Positions 1 through 5,738 of a DNA stretch of 6,033 nucleotides are shown piece by piece. This DNA comes from a bacterium (GTDB lineage: Bacteria; Zixibacteria; MSB-5A5; GN15; FEB-12). A model generated the notes under the pieces. It worked only from the letters and a program-made list of their open reading frames with translations. It ran no database searches and had not been told where the DNA came from. Positions within the stretch are counted from its first letter, which is position 1, and the number at the start of each line of letters is the position of its first letter. The stretch is taken from NCBI GenBank assembly GCA_030612965.1, contig JAUWMW010000155.1, positions 1-6,033 on the forward strand, in the 5' to 3' direction. A program made the translations under genes and the position numbers.

Positions 1-1
1 G

Positions 2-775
2 GACTCTATCGCAGCGATGGGCGAAGAAGTGGTCCCATGGTTGATTGACAAGTTCACCACCAAATCGGCCCGCGATCGCTGGACGATCATCCACGTGCTC
101 AAGCGGATCGGCTCACCGGCGGTGCCATACCTGGTGCGCGCACTGAAGCGGAGCGACGGTCTGGTAGTGCAGCGGGTGTGTTGGGCCTTAGGGGATATCG
201 CTGACTCGACGGCGCTGGATCCGTTAATGGAAGTGCGACATCATCCGCGCTGGCAGGTGCGTGACCAGGCTATCGGCGCCCTGGGCAAAATCGGTGCTTA
301 CCGGGCCGAGCCAGTGGTCATTGAGGCCTTGACCGACAGTATCGGTCAGGTGCGCAAAGCGGCCGCGGTGTCGTGCGGCAAACTGGCTGCCGATGACGGC
401 ATAGCGCGGCTGGTGCATTTGTTGGGCGATGATTTCTACGGCGCCCGCATGTCGGCTATGGAGTCGCTGTTGAAGCTGGACACTACGTTAGTTGTGGCAG
501 TGCTGGAAGACTCTGTCGCATCGGACAACGATCTTGTCGGCGATCTGAGTTGCCGCATCATGGGCCAACTTGGAACACTGCGATGCATCGCCGTTCTATT
601 AGTACAAACGCATACGTCTGATCCGCTGCGGCGCGCTCATGCGGCAACAGCTCTTATTCACACGGCCAACGAAAACGCTGAGTGCGTCTGCAGTTTCTTT
701 GCCCAGCGAGAACCGGATCGTCTGGCCCGGTTGAAAATGATGTCCGCTCTGAACGCTGTTATCAATGAACAGTGA
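2..775 (+). CDS. HEAT-repeat protein, 3' part (5' end outside window)
   Basis: The frame is open from base 2 with no stop before the first ATG at 17, so the gene very probably begins upstream and this is its C-terminal part. Counting from that Met, the protein is a run of about seven helical repeats of roughly 31 residues (19-47, 48-77, 78-108, 109-139, 140-170, 171-202, 203-234). Each has the HEAT/PBS-lyase-like pattern of an amphipathic helix, a short turn and a second helix; the clearest are the motifs RDQAIGALGKIG and RKAAAVSCGKLA. Such solenoids act as protein-binding scaffolds; no catalytic motif or signal peptide is visible. The last 11 bp overlap the next gene, which suggests co-transcription and translational coupling with the YprB-like exonuclease. 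The HEAT-repeat class is secure, but the partner and role cannot be read from sequence. Confidence 0.88.
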   Translation, partial: DSIAAMGEEVVPWLIDKFTTKSARDRWTIIHVLKRIGSPAVPYLVRALKRSDGLVVQRVCWALGDIADSTALDPLMEVRHHPRWQVRDQAIGALGKIGAYRAEPVVIEALTDSIGQVRKAAAVSCGKLAADDGIARLVHLLGDDFYGARMSAMESLLKLDTTLVVAVLEDSVASDNDLVGDLSCRIMGQLGTLRCIAVLLVQTHTSDPLRRAHAATALIHTANENAECVCSFFAQREPDRLARLKMMSALNAVINEQ

Positions 776-1997
776 CAACCTGAAGAACAAACTTCGCCGC
801 TTCGACAGCCATATCCTACCTGCCGGTAAGCGAAGCCAAACAGCGCCCGCGCCCGATCATTACAAGTTGATGGCCGAGCATTTGGGGGCTGAGTTGGTAT
901 CCAACTACGCCGGCGTCTACTGTCTGGTGCGAACTCGTTATTCACGACGGTATCGGCACGGTGTGTTGGAACTGGCGACCGATCGGTCGCTGACTTCTCT
1001 GAGCCGTTCGGCCTTCACGGTGCAGGCGCAGCCCGGTCGCGTGAATCCATCCTCACTGCTGTTTCTTGACACCGAGACTACCGGCCTTGGCGGCGCGGGG
1101 GCAGTGGCTTTTCTGGTCGGGTGCGGCTCGCTGATCGACAACGAATTCGAGGTGCGTCAGTATCTCATCCCCGACTACCCTGATGAAACCGCCATGCTCG
1201 AGGCGGTCCTCGTCGAACTGGGCGCCGACAAGACGCTCGTCACCTACAACGGCGCGGCTTTCGACCTCCCTTTGCTGCGTGGGCGGATGATCGTCAACCG
1301 GGTGGCGCGTGGCATTCCCACGGCCGACCATATCGACCTGCTGCACTCCGCTCGCCGACTCTTCCGCCGTCGCCTGGCCGACTGCACGCTGACCAACGTT
1401 GAGCGGGAGTTGTTTGACTTCCATCGCGATGATGACGTGCCTGGCTACCTGATACCTTCGATCTATTTCGACTGGTTGTCCGAACGAAGACTGGATAACA
1501 TGGTCGGGGTGCTCGAACACAATCGCCTTGATATCGTCAGCCTCTGGTTCTTGGCCAACCATATAGCGTGCGCCTTTGAAAGCGACGGCGCCAGTTTGGA
1601 CGAAGCCGATGACCTGCACTCGCTGGCCCGCGTGTATGCCAGAAGACGGGACAATGACAAAGTGGTCAATCTATACGACCGTATCAATGAGCTATCCGGC
1701 GGTCACAGCAAGCCGGATGTTGCCCTGTTCCACGCCCAGGCGTTCAAGCGGGCCGGCGATTTGGATCAGGCGGTTCGCCTCTGGCAGAGTCTTTGTGACC
1801 AGAGTGGGCGGGAGGCCTACTGGGCTAATCTGGAACTGGCTATGTACAACGAGCACAAGGCCAGGGATTACCGCCGGGCTTACCGTTATGCCGAGGTCGC
1901 GGCGCGTATCTGCCCGTATGGCGTCAGCCATCGTCCCAAACTGAACCACCGGCTGCAACGCTTAGCCGCCAAGAAGAAACAGTCTTCGGACCGGTAG
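765..1997 (+). CDS. YprB/MrfB-like DEDD 3'-5' exonuclease with C-terminal TPR region
   Basis: A 410-residue protein with a ribonuclease-H-like exonuclease fold (RNase_H_2 / YprB class). All three exonuclease motifs are visible: LDTETTG with D102 and E104 (Exo I), YNGAAFDLPLL with N162 and D167 (Exo II), and HNRLDIVSLW with H252 and D256 (Exo III), so the metal-binding acidic residues are intact. Residues about 284-395 form TPR-like helix pairs. Length and architecture match Bacillus YprB (MrfB), an exonuclease that acts with the helicase YprA (MrfA) in mitomycin-damage repair. A repair role here is inferred by homology, and no helicase is in the window. The start at 765 overlaps the HEAT gene by 11 bp and has no obvious Shine-Dalgarno; it is favoured because it gives a short basic leader (MNSDNLKNKLRRF) usual for the family. 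The TAG stop (1995-1997) lies inside a palindrome. Confidence 0.9.
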   Translation: MNSDNLKNKLRRFDSHILPAGKRSQTAPAPDHYKLMAEHLGAELVSNYAGVYCLVRTRYSRRYRHGVLELATDRSLTSLSRSAFTVQAQPGRVNPSSLLFLDTETTGLGGAGAVAFLVGCGSLIDNEFEVRQYLIPDYPDETAMLEAVLVELGADKTLVTYNGAAFDLPLLRGRMIVNRVARGIPTADHIDLLHSARRLFRRRLADCTLTNVERELFDFHRDDDVPGYLIPSIYFDWLSERRLDNMVGVLEHNRLDIVSLWFLANHIACAFESDGASLDEADDLHSLARVYARRRDNDKVVNLYDRINELSGGHSKPDVALFHAQAFKRAGDLDQAVRLWQSLCDQSGREAYWANLELAMYNEHKARDYRRAYRYAEVAARICPYGVSHRPKLNHRLQRLAAKKKQSSDR

Positions 1998-2025
1998 GTC
2001 AGTCCGCCGCGGCGGACTGACCTAC
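1994..2025. repeat. Perfect 32-bp palindrome overlapping the exonuclease stop codon
   Basis: The half-site GTAGGTCAGTCCGCCG (1994-2009) is followed immediately by its exact reverse complement (2010-2025). It includes the TAG stop of the YprB-like gene at 1995-1997. It could form a very stable hairpin and act as a 3' mRNA-end structure or bidirectional terminator between the convergent genes, but no T-run follows on either strand, so it is not a classical intrinsic terminator. A dispersed REP-like repeat is equally possible, since its central 14 bp recur at 2282-2295. Confidence 0.85.
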
Positions 2026-2130
2026 TACATCTAAGTTCGCACAAGAAAAGACAGGTCGTTTGGAGCCTGCCTGATAATCATCGTATGAAACGCGCGGAGC
2101 GCGAGGAAGTGGCTTGCCACTGCCGCCCGC

Positions 2131-2165
2131 GAGAGTGAAGGCCTGCCCGCCACCCTTCGACTCTC
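2131..2165. repeat. Imperfect stem-loop (11-bp stem, one bulge)
   Basis: GAGAGTGAAGG (2131-2141) pairs with CCTTCGACTCTC (2154-2165), leaving one bulged G at 2159 and a 12-base loop. It abuts the left inverted repeat of the putative mobile element, sharing base 2165. The function is unknown; it may be part of a dispersed intergenic repeat. Confidence 0.6.
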
Positions 2166-2185
2166 AGGCTGTGTCGTAAAGCCGT

Positions 2186-2232
2186 TTCGCAGGGTCCTGA
2201 TCTCGACGAAGTCGGGATTGTGACCCTGCGAA
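2186..2232. repeat. Long stem-loop inside the MITE-like segment
   Basis: TTCGCAGGGTC (2186-2196) and GACCCTGCGAA (2222-2232) are perfect 11-bp inverted arms. The 25 bases between them pair further (a CTCGAC side against a GTCGGG side, with a few G-T wobbles and one mismatch), closing on a GAA triloop at 2208-2210. The result is a nearly continuous stem of about 21 pairs. No T-run follows on either strand, so a simple intrinsic terminator is unlikely. The strand is undetermined because the structure is symmetric. Confidence 0.75.
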
Positions 2233-2281
2233 TCACGTTAAGGTGTTGTGGGAAAGCAGCCTTAAGAACCACCGGTTCACA

Positions 2282-2295
2282 TCCGCCGCGGCGGA
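2282..2295. repeat. Second copy of the TCCGCCGCGGCGGA palindrome
   Basis: This 14-bp perfect palindrome is identical to the core (2003-2016) of the larger palindrome about 280 bp away. The flanks differ (here A on the left and CC on the right), so only the core is shared. It could be a protein-binding palindrome or the core of a dispersed repeat. Confidence 0.7.
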
Positions 2296-2388
2296 CCTTT
2301 GGCGAACGCAGGAACCAGTGGAACATACAATTATGACACAGCCTGTCTGTTCAGGATGACGTTTTGGCAGGATCGCATGGATCCAGCC

Positions 2389-2581
2389 CTACTGGTTGAA
2401 GAACAGCCTCTCAAACGCCATCTCAGCAGGGCAGAACCGCGTGATCGAAGATTGAATCAGATTCAAACCGACGAAAGCCGTCAATAACAGCCAGTACGGT
2501 GATACAAAATAGTACAACGCCAAAGACGCGCAGCAGCACCATAAACCCGGCGAACAACCTTACTGAATCCTCCAAAGTCAT
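2389..2581 (-). pseudogene. YgaP-like (DUF2892) small membrane protein, frameshifted
   Basis: On the minus strand an ATG at 2581-2579 follows a good ribosome-binding site (GAAAGGAAAG, 2595-2586). It encodes MTLEDSVRLFAGFMVLL, the usual start of YgaP-type DUF2892 transmembrane proteins. The family's continuation is then found in another frame: ASLALYYFVSPYWLL, then TAFVGLNLIQSS and the hallmark FCPAEMAFERLF, ending at TAG 2391-2389. Removing one base near 2526-2530 (the CGCG stretch after CTGCTG) joins the two into a normal 63-residue protein with two membrane helices. Unshifted, translation runs into unrelated sequence and stops at a TGA just after codon 54. It sits 49 bp after the outer-membrane protein gene, as the last gene of the minus-strand operon. 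Family identity is confident; whether the shift is a real mutation or a sequencing error is open. The exact role of the family is poorly known. Confidence 0.85.
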
Positions 2582-2630
2582 TACGCTTTCCTTTCTCTAC
2601 ACAGGCAACTCAAGCCGCCCGGTAGCGCCA

Positions 2631-3878
2631 TCAGAAACCATAGGTGAACTTTACATACACGTTATCGTTCTTCTGGAACTGACCGAACTCGGTCGCATCA
2701 TAGGTCCCGTCGAAGATATTCGCCCCGACGGCCAGGCTCAACTCATCGCTGTACTTGTAGTCAGCGGAAGCTCGAAGGTAACCGTCCTCGTCAGTCGGTG
2801 AGTAAAACACGAACAACGAAAGCGCCAACAATTCATCATTCAGCAGCTTGGTCAGGCGTGAGGTAATCATGTGCCGCGTCTCGTCACGCACAAAAGCATT
2901 CATGGCCGTTTGCTGCTTTTCATAAGTGTCGTGATCGAGCATCTTGTCCGTTTGCCATTGACCGTTGACAGTCAAATTGGAGGCCACCTGGCGCTCGAAA
3001 CCGATCATACCGGTCACGGATGAATTCGGCATCATCGGATCATCGCCGTCACGATCCTGGCGCGAGTCATAGTAACCACCTTCGACCCAGACAATACCGC
3101 CCGCCATCGGTCCACGCACTGATGCGCCGTAGACATTCAGCTTCGGATAGATCGGTACCATCGATGAGTCAATAATCACAACACCCATTGGGTTCTTGTA
3201 GAATCCCTTGTAGAAGTATAGTGAACTATTGTACGACCCGACCTGGCGACTCAACCTCATAGCCACTTCGCCGTTCTCAAACTTCGGCGCCGGGGTGGTT
3301 GGATCGAAGTAGTATCCTTCACCGACGATCGACTGACCGTTGAAGTAGCTCAGTCTCCGACCGGTGGGGAGACGGTTAGGTTCAAAGCGCGGCGTCCAGA
3401 CCAGCGACAGAGAGCCCAGACCGCTGTAGAACTCTGTACGTATAGCATTCTGTGGCGCTTTCAAATACTGATCATCACGTCCGACAAAGAACGAACGATA
3501 GTCCTTGGCGAATTCATCGTTGATAAATATCAGGTCACCGGTGCCCCAGGTGAGAATCTGGCGGCCGACTTTGAAATCAAGCCGACTGCCCAGCCGGAAC
3601 TTGAGGTATCCTTCGCGCAATTCCCAATCATAGTCGGAAGAATCAGCGCCATCGTAAACAAAGTCGATCCGCCCGAAAAACTCAGCCGCGTCACCATAAT
3701 CTTCGACTCTTAGTTGCAGCCTGGCCTCCGAGGCTGTTTGTTCGGTTGCCGTTGGATTGGACTCGTCCAGTCGTCCGCCGTAGAGAGTCTGAAGGAAACC
3801 ATCGATACTGACCTCGGCGGCAACCGGAACTGCCATAAGCAGCAACCCGGTGATTATGAATGCTCTAAACACTCTCAT
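2631..3878 (-). CDS. Outer-membrane beta-barrel protein, porin-like
   Basis: A 415-residue protein with a Sec signal peptide (MRVFRAF, then a hydrophobic run, with likely cleavage after A21 in VPVAAEVS). Alternating hydrophobic and polar strands follow, and the chain ends in VKFTYGF, a terminal aromatic typical of barrel proteins inserted by Bam. Around residues 101-125 is VGRQILTWGTGDLIFINDEF, resembling the GRQ-x-WG segment of DUF1302-type and related outer-membrane porins; the exact family is uncertain. An upstream in-frame ATG at 3953 would add 25 residues, burying the signal peptide and overlapping the preceding gene. The ATG at 3878 is preferred because it has a strong Shine-Dalgarno and gives a proper leader. 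It lies 16 bp after the LolA-like gene, so the two are almost surely co-transcribed. It probably provides the outer-membrane step of the export module encoded by this operon; that role is inferred. Confidence 0.85.
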   Translation of the reverse strand: MRVFRAFIITGLLLMAVPVAAEVSIDGFLQTLYGGRLDESNPTATEQTASEARLQLRVEDYGDAAEFFGRIDFVYDGADSSDYDWELREGYLKFRLGSRLDFKVGRQILTWGTGDLIFINDEFAKDYRSFFVGRDDQYLKAPQNAIRTEFYSGLGSLSLVWTPRFEPNRLPTGRRLSYFNGQSIVGEGYYFDPTTPAPKFENGEVAMRLSRQVGSYNSSLYFYKGFYKNPMGVVIIDSSMVPIYPKLNVYGASVRGPMAGGIVWVEGGYYDSRQDRDGDDPMMPNSSVTGMIGFERQVASNLTVNGQWQTDKMLDHDTYEKQQTAMNAFVRDETRHMITSRLTKLLNDELLALSLFVFYSPTDEDGYLRASADYKYSDELSLAVGANIFDGTYDATEFGQFQKNDNVYVKFTYGF

Positions 3879-3880
3879 TT

Positions 3881-3892
3881 CGATCACCTCCC
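3881..3892 (-). promoter_or_regulatory. Strong Shine-Dalgarno that fixes the barrel gene start
   Basis: The minus strand reads GGGAGGTGATCG, then AA and the ATG at 3878-3876. GGAGGTGATC is a near-perfect anti-16S match at suitable spacing. It lies in the 16-bp gap after the LolA-like stop and selects the 3878 start over the longer frame from 3953. Confidence 0.85.
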
Positions 3893-3894
3893 AC

Positions 3895-4695
3895 CTACTT
3901 GATGTACTTCCGCGGCGGGTTCTTGAGGAACCGTTCGGTGAACAGTGATGCATCGAGACCTACGTTGTACTCAATACTGGAGAACTCGATCAGCGTCTTA
4001 CCGCCCTTCTTGAGATTCTCCATCGAACGGGCGGTCATGGTGGTTACACCGTCGATCTCCTCCACCTTTTCGGCGGTGAAGACACGGACCAACTTGTCTT
4101 TCTTGCCATAGTACTCTTCCCGTAGCGGGAGATAGTTCTCCTTGTCGATATAGGACAGCTTGCGTGAGAATCCTTTGTACTTCTCGACCGGGATCGACTC
4201 TATGACGAACACGGCGCGATCGCCTATAGTGGAGTCGGGCAGCAGACTGTGCTTGTCCTCGCTCCAATGACGACCGGAGACGTCTTCGTAGCTGAAATGC
4301 GAACCGACGAAACTTGAATTCTTGTCATCGGCCGAGATCGGCTTGACCAGATCGACTGAGGGCACATAGATCCAGCGCTGGTCGTTGCCGTCGGGTATCT
4401 TATGCACCATGAAAGTGAGCCGGGAGATATCGGACGGCTTCCTGAAATATGTATAGTACTTTTGCTTGCCGCCCTCTTCTTCGTCCAGGCGCAGCATGAC
4501 AAACTCCTTGGTCCGCTCTTTGCCGCGCTTGCTCGTAATGCGCATGGTGACCTCAGATATACCGTCGTCGGCCGCATAGTAGTAGGCCAGGTGCGACTTC
4601 TCCATTATGGCTGCGGCGTCCTCACCGGTCGCGGTGGTTGCTATCGCCATCGGCAGCGCTAACAGCAGGATCAGGATGAGTTTTGAATTCAACAT
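3895..4695 (-). CDS. LolA-like periplasmic outer-membrane lipoprotein-sorting family protein
   Basis: A 266-residue protein beginning with a signal peptide (MLNSKLILILLLALPMAIA, cleavage likely within residues 19-24). No lipobox Cys is present, so a soluble periplasmic protein is expected. Residues 84-144 carry the signature of the LolA_like family (annotated as outer membrane lipoprotein-sorting protein): FRKPSDISRLTFMV, then DQRWIYVPSVDLVKPIS, then SSFVGSHFSYEDVSGR. This fold forms a half-barrel that shields acyl chains, and members are commonly encoded next to RND/MMPL exporters. Here the gene follows the RND gene by 35 bp and precedes the barrel gene by 16 bp. A Shine-Dalgarno GAAAGGAA (4710-4703) lies 7 bp before the ATG. 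It probably carries a lipid or lipidated cargo between the exporter and the outer membrane. It is distinct from classical LolA, so true lipoprotein sorting should not be assumed. Confidence 0.9.
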   Translation of the reverse strand: MLNSKLILILLLALPMAIATTATGEDAAAIMEKSHLAYYYAADDGISEVTMRITSKRGKERTKEFVMLRLDEEEGGKQKYYTYFRKPSDISRLTFMVHKIPDGNDQRWIYVPSVDLVKPISADDKNSSFVGSHFSYEDVSGRHWSEDKHSLLPDSTIGDRAVFVIESIPVEKYKGFSRKLSYIDKENYLPLREEYYGKKDKLVRVFTAEKVEEIDGVTTMTARSMENLKKGGKTLIEFSSIEYNVGLDASLFTERFLKNPPRKYIK

Positions 4696-4702
4696 GGTTT
4701 GG

Positions 4703-4710
4703 TTCCTTTC
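4703..4710 (-). promoter_or_regulatory. Ribosome-binding site of the LolA-like gene
   Basis: GAAAGGAA on the minus strand, 7 bp before the ATG at 4695. The same GAAAGGAA string precedes the DUF2892 gene (2595-2588), consistent with both frames being translated starts. The rest of the 35-bp gap to the RND stop shows no promoter or terminator, supporting a single transcript. Confidence 0.7.
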
Positions 4711-4730
4711 TTCTCTATCGCATTGCGTCT

Positions 4731-5723
4731 TTATCTTCGTGCATGTTCGACCGCTGCCGGAACGGTCTCACTATCGTCTGCCTTCACCGGAAGCAGCGTC
4801 TTGTGGAAGGTTCTTACCAACGCCGGCAGTAGCAGCATCGTCACCAGACCGGAGACGACCATGATAGCCAGAAAAAACGCCCCGACGGTGATGTATGGCA
4901 CCAGGGTGGAGAACAACATCGGCACAAAACCGATTGCGATCACCAGCACGTTGCGGCTGATGGCCCGACCGGCGCCCTGGAATATCTCATCGAATGATTT
5001 CCGGAAATCCGAGGTGCGTTTGTGGATCGTGCGCAATCTTTGGATGAAGTGTATGGCAAAGTCGATCGACAAACCCAAGGTCAGTGATGATAAAATCGCT
5101 ACCGGCATGTCGTACGGTTTTCCGATAAAGCCGATAAAGGCGTAGATGGCCATGACCGTGATCGTCAACGGCAGCATCGACACCAGACCCCAGCGTAGCG
5201 AGCGAAACAGGAAGACCATCATTAGAAAAACAACGATGTACGATGCCATCAGGGAAGAGCGCATACCGCTGACCATCTGATGCTGCCATTCGATGTTGAT
5301 ATAGGGCAGGCCGGCCCAGCGCGCCGTGATCCCGGAAGGAGGCGCGTGTTCAAGGAGGAATCTGTTCCCGCGCTCGACCACGGAACTGACCGCCATGTTG
5401 TCGCCGTTTCTCATTTGCACCCAGAGGTTGACTTGATCGTACTCCGGCGTGACGAACTTGAACAGATCGTCCGGATCGCCACCGGACATCTCATACAGAA
5501 ACAGCATCTGGGCGATTTCGTTGACGTTGTCGGGTAGTGCCAGCTTTGAAGAATCAGCGCCGAAAAACTCAAAACGGACTTTCTTGACAACATCGGGCAG
5601 GCCGGTGACAGCCCCGACAATCGGGTCCTTCTCCAACTCTCGCTGCATCGCCTCGAGGTATCGCTGCACCTCGGGCTTCTTCATATCGTTCTCATCGAGT
5701 CCTTCAAAGACGAGATAGTTCAT
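4731..5723 (-). CDS. RND/MMPL-family exporter, C-terminal part downstream of an in-frame TAG
   Basis: These 330 residues are the second half of an MMPL/HAE3-type RND protein. Residues 1-150 form the second periplasmic domain. About five membrane helices follow (roughly 156-174, 178-200, 204-228, 256-276, 278-302), with the family motif GLSIDFAIHF at 217-226; its Asp sits where proton-relay acidic residues lie in this superfamily. The first Met (5723) is only the first ATG after a stop. The frame continues upstream in register (AGTY before MNYLVFEG) through TAG 5738-5736 into the preceding fragment, so this is the tail of one gene. No convincing Shine-Dalgarno precedes 5723, so separate translation would rely on reinitiation about 12 bases after the stop. 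The gene ends at TAA 4733-4731, 35 bp before the LolA-like gene. Confidence 0.85.
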   Translation of the reverse strand: MNYLVFEGLDENDMKKPEVQRYLEAMQRELEKDPIVGAVTGLPDVVKKVRFEFFGADSSKLALPDNVNEIAQMLFLYEMSGGDPDDLFKFVTPEYDQVNLWVQMRNGDNMAVSSVVERGNRFLLEHAPPSGITARWAGLPYINIEWQHQMVSGMRSSLMASYIVVFLMMVFLFRSLRWGLVSMLPLTITVMAIYAFIGFIGKPYDMPVAILSSLTLGLSIDFAIHFIQRLRTIHKRTSDFRKSFDEIFQGAGRAISRNVLVIAIGFVPMLFSTLVPYITVGAFFLAIMVVSGLVTMLLLPALVRTFHKTLLPVKADDSETVPAAVEHARR

Positions 5724-5735
5724 GTAGGTGCCAGC

Positions 5736-5738
5736 CTA
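5736..5738 (-). other. In-frame amber codon interrupting the RND gene
   Basis: The minus strand reads AAC CAA CAT TAG GCT GGC ACC TAC ATG, with the frame identical on both sides (N-Q-H-stop-A-G-T-Y-M). A single base change could produce it (for example TTG Leu, TGG Trp or CAG Gln to TAG). Other genes in this window (YprB-like, LolA-like, DUF2892) end naturally at TAG, which argues against TAG being a sense codon in this organism. Confidence 0.9.

Larger units (their letters stand above)
2165..2345. mobile_element. MITE-like element bounded by 15-bp inverted repeats
   Basis: CAGGCTGTGTCGTAA at 2165-2179 matches the reverse complement of 2331-2345 at 14 of 15 positions, bounding a 181-bp non-coding segment. 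The triplet TCT lies directly outside both ends (2162-2164 and 2346-2348) and could be a 3-bp target duplication, although three bases can match by chance. The inside carries a long hairpin (2186-2232) and a GC-rich palindrome (2282-2295) but no transposase frame. Size, terminal inverted repeats and lack of coding capacity fit a miniature inverted-repeat element or the relic of an insertion sequence. The repeats are seen directly; mobility is inferred, and no family is assigned. Confidence 0.5.
1998..2388. other. Non-coding, hairpin-rich spacer between convergent genes
   Basis: About 390 bp separate the exonuclease stop from the end of the minus-strand operon. I see no believable gene: the short open frames here have no family resemblance and simply read through inverted repeats. 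The spacer holds the 1994-2025 palindrome, a small inverted repeat at 2108-2121 (AGTGGC / GCCACT), hairpins at 2131-2165 and 2186-2232, weaker ones at 2238-2265 (TTAAGG / CCTTAA) and 2266-2278 (GAACC / GGTTC), a second GC-rich palindrome at 2282-2295, and a possible small mobile element at 2165-2345. No promoter with convincing -35 and -10 boxes was recognised. Confidence 0.75.

Noticed and set aside
1053..1619. 188-residue minus-strand open frame
   Set aside because: It is entirely antisense to the exonuclease gene, whose catalytic motifs are intact; its length is a by-product of GC-rich codon usage.
2078..2326. 82-residue minus-strand open frame
   Set aside because: It reads through the hairpins and the inverted repeats of the spacer, is Arg/Ser-rich low-information sequence without a family motif, and has no ribosome-binding site that I can see.
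2370..2384. GGATC / GATCC inverted repeat just after the DUF2892 stop as an operon terminator
   Set aside because: The stem is only 5 bp and no T-run follows on the minus strand, so it is too weak to call.
2299..2487. 62-residue plus-strand open frame starting at TTG
   Set aside because: It is antisense to the frameshifted DUF2892 gene, which explains the sequence far better, and starts inside the repeat region.
2499..2801. 100-residue plus-strand open frame
   Set aside because: It lies antisense to the start of the DUF2892 gene and the 3' end of the barrel gene; it has no recognisable domain and looks like a coding shadow.
3879..3953. Upstream start at 3953 for the outer-membrane protein
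   Set aside because: It would put 25 polar and basic residues before the signal peptide and overlap the LolA-like gene, while a near-perfect Shine-Dalgarno sits just before 3878.
4699..5145. 148-residue plus-strand open frame
   Set aside because: It is antisense to the conserved membrane region of the RND exporter and has no motif of its own.
5736..5738. TAG as a reassigned sense codon in this genome
   Set aside because: TAG terminates the YprB-like gene at its expected length, and the LolA-like and DUF2892 genes as well, so a general reassignment is not supported.
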